A stretch of 8,043 nt of DNA from Clostridiales bacterium UBA1777 (GTDB lineage Bacteria > Bacillota > Clostridia > Oscillospirales > Oscillospiraceae): positions 1-8,043 of the forward strand of contig DCGN01000143.1 of assembly GCA_002315275.1 (NCBI GenBank). The letters run 5' to 3'. This document shows positions 5,409-8,043 of this stretch, piece after piece. Made by a program: the position numbers and the translations under genes. The notes beneath the pieces were generated by a model. That model searched no databases and was not told the origin of the DNA. It saw only the letters and a list, made by a program, of their open reading frames with translations. Each line of letters begins with the position of its first letter. The stretch's first letter is position 1.

Positions 5409-6475
5409 ACAACATCAAGAGGATCCAGGAAAAGCTCGTTGAGAAAGATCTTGACGCGATACTCGTGACGGACGAGAAGAACCAACGCTACGCAGGCGGC
5501 TTCCCCTTTACGGACGGCCTTGTTTTCGTTTCGAGAGATGACGCCTATCTTTTGACGGACTCCAGATATATCGAGGCCGCGGAGAAGATATCCGGCGACT
5601 GCTGCAGGGTCCGGCTCTTCACGAAGGAAAACCCGATGGAGGAGCTTCTGAAGGCAGCCGTCAAGGCAACGGGCGCGAAGAAGATCGGCGCCGAGGAAAT
5701 GAAGCTCTCCTATAAGGACTATTCGGCGTACGAGGAGCTGCTCGGCGTAAAGCTTGCTCCCGCGCAGTGTGTCTTTGCGGAGCTGAGGCAGTCCAAGAAC
5801 GACGAAGAGCTTGCCGCGATGCGCGAGGCTCAGGCTATAAGCGAGGCCGCGCTCGAAGAAGTGCTCCATATCATCAAGCCCGGCATGACCGAGCGCGAGG
5901 TCGCCGCAGAGCTCGTTTACCGTATGCTCCGCCACGGCAGCGAGGGCAACAGCTTTGATCCCATCGTTGTAACCGGCAAGAAGACCAGCATGCCCCACGG
6001 CGTCCCCGGCGACGAGGTCATCTGCGAGGGCGACTTCATCACGATGGACTTCGGCTCTCTGAAGCACGGATACTGCTCCGATATGACGAGAACCGTCGCC
6101 GTCGGCCATGTGACGGACGAGATGAGAAACATCTACGATACCGTCCTCAGGGCACAGCTTGCGGGTATTGCCGCTGCAAAGGCGGGCGTACCCGGCAAGG
6201 ATATAGACGGTGCCGCGCGCAAGGTCATCGCAGACGCGGGCTACGGGCAGTACTTCGGCCACGGCTTCGGCCACAGCCTCGGACTTGACATTCACGAAGC
6301 ACCGAACGCCAATCCCAAGGGCGAAGCTCCGATGCCCGTCGGCGCGGTCGTCAGCGCAGAGCCGGGAATCTATATCCCCGGCAAGTACGGCGTGCGCATC
6401 GAGGACGTTATGATAATCCGCGAGGGCGGCTGCGAGGTCATCACAAAGGCTCCCAAGCAGCTGATAATTCTGTAA
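5405..6475 (+). CDS. M24B metallopeptidase, Xaa-Pro aminopeptidase or dipeptidase
   Basis: A 356-residue cytoplasmic creatinase-fold peptidase that cleaves N-terminal residues preceding proline. The creatinase N-domain covers about 1-125 (starts MNNIKRIQEKLVEKDLDAIL) and the pita-bread catalytic domain about 133-350. The five metal ligands are all there: Asp215 (MDFG), Asp226 (CSDMTR), His290 (GHGFGHSLG), Glu319 (AEPG) and Glu333 (RIED). Substrate-binding His198 (MPHGV) is also present. The length fits the short Gram-positive form. Whether it is an aminopeptidase P or a prolidase cannot be settled from sequence alone. The ribosome binding site GAGGAG (5391-5396) lies within the end of the kinase gene, 8 nt from the ATG, and the 4-nt overlap implies coupling. 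An M24B gene near efp is a common clostridial arrangement. Confidence 0.94.
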   Translation: MNNIKRIQEKLVEKDLDAILVTDEKNQRYAGGFPFTDGLVFVSRDDAYLLTDSRYIEAAEKISGDCCRVRLFTKENPMEELLKAAVKATGAKKIGAEEMKLSYKDYSAYEELLGVKLAPAQCVFAELRQSKNDEELAAMREAQAISEAALEEVLHIIKPGMTEREVAAELVYRMLRHGSEGNSFDPIVVTGKKTSMPHGVPGDEVICEGDFITMDFGSLKHGYCSDMTRTVAVGHVTDEMRNIYDTVLRAQLAGIAAAKAGVPGKDIDGAARKVIADAGYGQYFGHGFGHSLGLDIHEAPNANPKGEAPMPVGAVVSAEPGIYIPGKYGVRIEDVMIIREGGCEVITKAPKQLIIL

Positions 6476-6476
6476 T

Positions 6477-7214
6477 ATGTATCAGAGCTTTGTTGAGCGG
6501 CTGAAGGCCGAGCAGGGCAGAGATATAACAAGCTTTCTGATGATAGGCCAGTCAAACATGGCCGGCAGGGGCGATTTCGGCGAGGTGCCGCCGATTGAGA
6601 ACGAGGTCTGCTTCATGCTCAGAAACGGCAGATGGGTTCCGATGTCCGAGCCGATCAATCCCGACAGACCCGTCTTCGGCACGGTGTATCACTGCGGAGT
6701 GGGTCTTGCGGCGAGCTTCGCCGATGCCGTCGCGCGGGACGAGGGGCACATGGTCGGCCTCATCCCATGCGCGGACGGAGGCACGATAATCGAGCAATGG
6801 ATGCCCGGAGAGGCACTGTATGACAACGCCGTCATGTGTGCAAGGCTCGCGCTGCGCTCATCACACCTCGGCGGGATCATTTGGCACCACGGTGAGAGCA
6901 ACTGCTCCGGAGATATAGCGGACTACGAAAAGCGCGCATTCGAGGTGCTCTCGTCGATAAGGCGCGAGCTTAACGCGGAGGAGCTGCCCCTCATAATGGG
7001 TGAGATATCCGAGCATATCGATGACAGCTGGGGCTGTGAGGGGAAGATGCACGAGATGAATCTCGCGATACACCGCATCTCCGAAAGGCTTCCGAACAGC
7101 GCCGTTGCCTCCTCCGAGGGGCTTGAGCTTAAAGCGGACGGTATCCATTTCACCTCCGCATCGGCGCGGAAAATGGGTATTCGCTACTTTGAAGCCTACA
7201 AAAAGCTGAGATAA
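6477..7214 (+). CDS. SGNH-fold carbohydrate esterase, SASA domain (sialate O-acetylesterase/CE6-like)
   Basis: A 245-residue hydrolase. The nucleophile block is FLMIGQSNMAGRG (20-32) with Ser26. A glycine-rich oxyanion region CADGGTIIEQW (98-108) and the IIWHHGESN block (134-142), characteristic of the SASA family, follow. The C-terminal DGIHF (221-225) supplies catalytic Asp221 and His224. Family members deacetylate O-acetylated sugars (sialic acid, xylan). There is no signal peptide or membrane segment, so it should act in the cytoplasm on an imported or intracellular substrate. The ATG begins 1 nt after the peptidase stop (TAATATG), with no Shine-Dalgarno nearby. Upstream stops in this frame at 6462-6467 rule out an earlier start. 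It thus depends on termination-reinitiation. No glycan transport or catabolism genes adjoin it, so the substrate is unknown. Confidence 0.85.
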   Translation: MYQSFVERLKAEQGRDITSFLMIGQSNMAGRGDFGEVPPIENEVCFMLRNGRWVPMSEPINPDRPVFGTVYHCGVGLAASFADAVARDEGHMVGLIPCADGGTIIEQWMPGEALYDNAVMCARLALRSSHLGGIIWHHGESNCSGDIADYEKRAFEVLSSIRRELNAEELPLIMGEISEHIDDSWGCEGKMHEMNLAIHRISERLPNSAVASSEGLELKADGIHFTSASARKMGIRYFEAYKKLR

Positions 7215-7259
7215 TATGCGCAAAACGCACGGGAACCAAATAAAATGTTCAAAAACCCC

Positions 7260-7288
7260 TTGCAAAAATAATGCGCATACTGTAAAAT
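7260..7288 (+). promoter_or_regulatory. Promoter of efp, with a palindrome in the spacer
   Basis: TTGCAA (7260-7265), a 17-bp spacer, then TAAAAT (7283-7288). The predicted start near 7295 leaves a leader of about 48 nt. An 8-bp perfect palindrome ATGCGCAT (7271-7278) sits between -35 and -10, and a related TATGCGCA lies at 7215-7222. There is no convincing terminator between the esterase stop (7214) and this promoter, so some read-through from the upstream operon into efp is possible. Confidence 0.55.
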
Positions 7289-7342
7289 AACAGAGTTAAA
7301 AGCAGATGCTGTTAAAATTAATTATTCGGGAGGACCCCATTT

Positions 7343-7912
7343 ATGGCAACTATTACTGCAGGCGATTTCAGAAACGGTATGACTTTTGAGTATGACAACG
7401 ATGTCTGCCAGGTCATCGAGTTCCAGCACGTCAAGCCCGGCAAGGGTGCTGCATTCGTCAGAACCAAATATAAGAAGATCATGACCGGTGCTATCCGTGA
7501 AGAATCCTTCAACCCCACCGCAAAGTTCGAGGCAGCTACCGTTGACCGCATGAACGCAATGTACTCCTACAATGACGGCGGCCTGTACTACTTCATGAAC
7601 CCCGAGACCTACGAGACCGAGCCTGTTGAAGAGTCCGTTCTGGGCGACAACTTCAAGTTCGTCAAGGAAGAAATGGAATGCACCATCTACTCCTACAAGG
7701 GAAAAGTCTTTAACGTAGAGCCCCCCTTCTTTGTTGACCTTGAGGTCACTGCTACCGACCCCGGCTTTGCAGGCAACACCGCTACCAACGCAACCAAGCC
7801 CGCAACTCTTGAGACCGGCGCAGAGATCAAGGTTCCTCTGTTCATCAACCCCGGCGAGAAGATCCAGGTCGACACTCGTACCGGCGAATATCTGGGCAGA
7901 GCAAAGGGTTAA
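7343..7912 (+). CDS. efp: Translation elongation factor P
   Basis: A 189-residue EF-P, the usual length, which binds between the P and E sites and relieves stalling at polyproline. The N-terminal KOW-like domain (about 1-62) has the tip loop KPGKGAAFVR (31-40) with Lys34 at the position modified in many bacteria. The central OB domain (about 66-125) and the C-terminal OB domain (about 130-187) follow, the latter ending in the signature around GEKIQVDTRTGEYLGRA. The ribosome binding site GGGAGGA (7328-7334) is 8 nt from the ATG. Codon choice stands out. It favours GCT/GCA, ACC, CCC and AAC and nearly avoids the NCG codons that are frequent in the kinase and esterase genes, as expected of high expression. 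No lysine-modifying enzyme gene (epmA, epmB or ymfI-like) is in this window. Confidence 0.98.
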   Translation: MATITAGDFRNGMTFEYDNDVCQVIEFQHVKPGKGAAFVRTKYKKIMTGAIREESFNPTAKFEAATVDRMNAMYSYNDGGLYYFMNPETYETEPVEESVLGDNFKFVKEEMECTIYSYKGKVFNVEPPFFVDLEVTATDPGFAGNTATNATKPATLETGAEIKVPLFINPGEKIQVDTRTGEYLGRAKG

Positions 7913-7927
7913 TTCTGCATGATCATG

Positions 7928-7955
7928 GGGGAGATAGAAAATATCTCCCCTTTTT
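7928..7955 (+). terminator. Intrinsic terminator of efp
   Basis: GGGGAGATA (7928-7936) pairs perfectly with TATCTCCCC (7942-7950) around a GAAAA loop, followed by TTTTT (7951-7955). It lies 15 nt after the efp stop codon. This is a textbook intrinsic terminator, so the next gene probably has its own promoter or depends on read-through. Confidence 0.92.
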
Positions 7956-7980
7956 CTATTTATAATAAGGAGGAAATGTT

Positions 7981-8043
7981 ATGACTATTGTTGAAAAAGC
8001 CGCTTATCTGAAGGGTCTGACCGACGGACTGGGCATGGATGAA
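7981..8043 (+). CDS. N-terminus of a CD1247 N-terminal-domain-like protein, truncated by the window edge
   Basis: Only 21 codons are visible, reading MTIVEKAAYLKGLTDGLGMD and one more residue (Glu). The EKAAYLKGL-GL pattern resembles the start of clostridial CD1247 N-terminal-domain proteins (function unknown), which I recall as frequent neighbours of efp in Clostridia. The ribosome binding site AAGGAGGA (7967-7974), 6 nt upstream, is close to ideal and fixes the start. The family assignment rests on a very short stretch and on position. Confidence 0.5.
   Translation, partial: MTIVEKAAYLKGLTDGLGMDE

Noticed and set aside
5336..6295. 319-codon minus-strand open frame opposite the M24B peptidase
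   Set aside because: Antisense shadow; all five metal ligands of the peptidase are on the plus strand.
7217..7229. Small hairpin TGCG-CAAAA-CGCA after the esterase gene as a terminator
   Set aside because: Only 4 bp of stem and no T run follows.
7961..7966. TATAAT immediately before the last gene, as a possible -10
   Set aside because: There is no acceptable -35 at 16-18 bp upstream (that space is the efp terminator stem), and the predicted start would fall in the Shine-Dalgarno.

Overview
The window looks like chromosomal DNA from a low-to-mid GC Firmicute of the class Clostridia, probably a gut Oscillospirales-type lineage. This is inferred from the gene set (DUF951 protein, UPF0213-type GIY-YIG protein, Gram-positive D,D-carboxypeptidase, M24B peptidase upstream of efp, CD1247-type N-terminus after efp), strong AGGAGG-type ribosome binding sites and GC-rich coding sequence. 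No rRNA, tRNA, CRISPR array, transposase gene or phage gene is visible.

Left block (1-1410, + strand): the 3' three quarters of rarA (AAA+ replication-fork maintenance ATPase), a 58-residue DUF951 protein and an 87-residue GIY-YIG protein. They are tightly packed (10-nt gap, then a 4-nt ATGA overlap) and likely form one transcript.

Convergent junction (1393-1667): no gene. It holds a 212-bp non-coding segment made almost entirely of abutting hairpins. Its ends are imperfect inverted repeats, and it is bracketed by two identical 24-bp copies of a terminator-like hairpin. It looks like a miniature mobile or repetitive element that sits in, and duplicated, the transcription terminator between the converging genes.

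Middle block: a leftward D-alanyl-D-alanine carboxypeptidase (1668-3116) with a signal peptide and an unusual C-terminal membrane anchor. It is divergent from a rightward four-gene operon: OmpR-type response regulator, membrane histidine kinase, M24B aminopeptidase/dipeptidase and SASA-type SGNH esterase. Spacings inside the operon are 12 nt, a 4-nt overlap and 1 nt, which suggests translational coupling. The 201-bp divergent intergenic region carries a good leftward promoter, a weaker rightward promoter and a structured leader. The leader contains a possible 15-codon ORF whose last codons are the Shine-Dalgarno of the response regulator.

Right block (7215-8043): a promoter, elongation factor P, a strong intrinsic terminator, then the first 21 codons of a gene resembling CD1247 N-terminal domain proteins. 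efp has visibly different codon choice from its neighbours, as expected of a highly expressed gene.

Most of the window is ordinary housekeeping DNA. The parts that deserve a second look are the hairpin element at 1397-1656, the leader ORF at 3267-3314 and the cytoplasmic esterase placed behind the peptidase.
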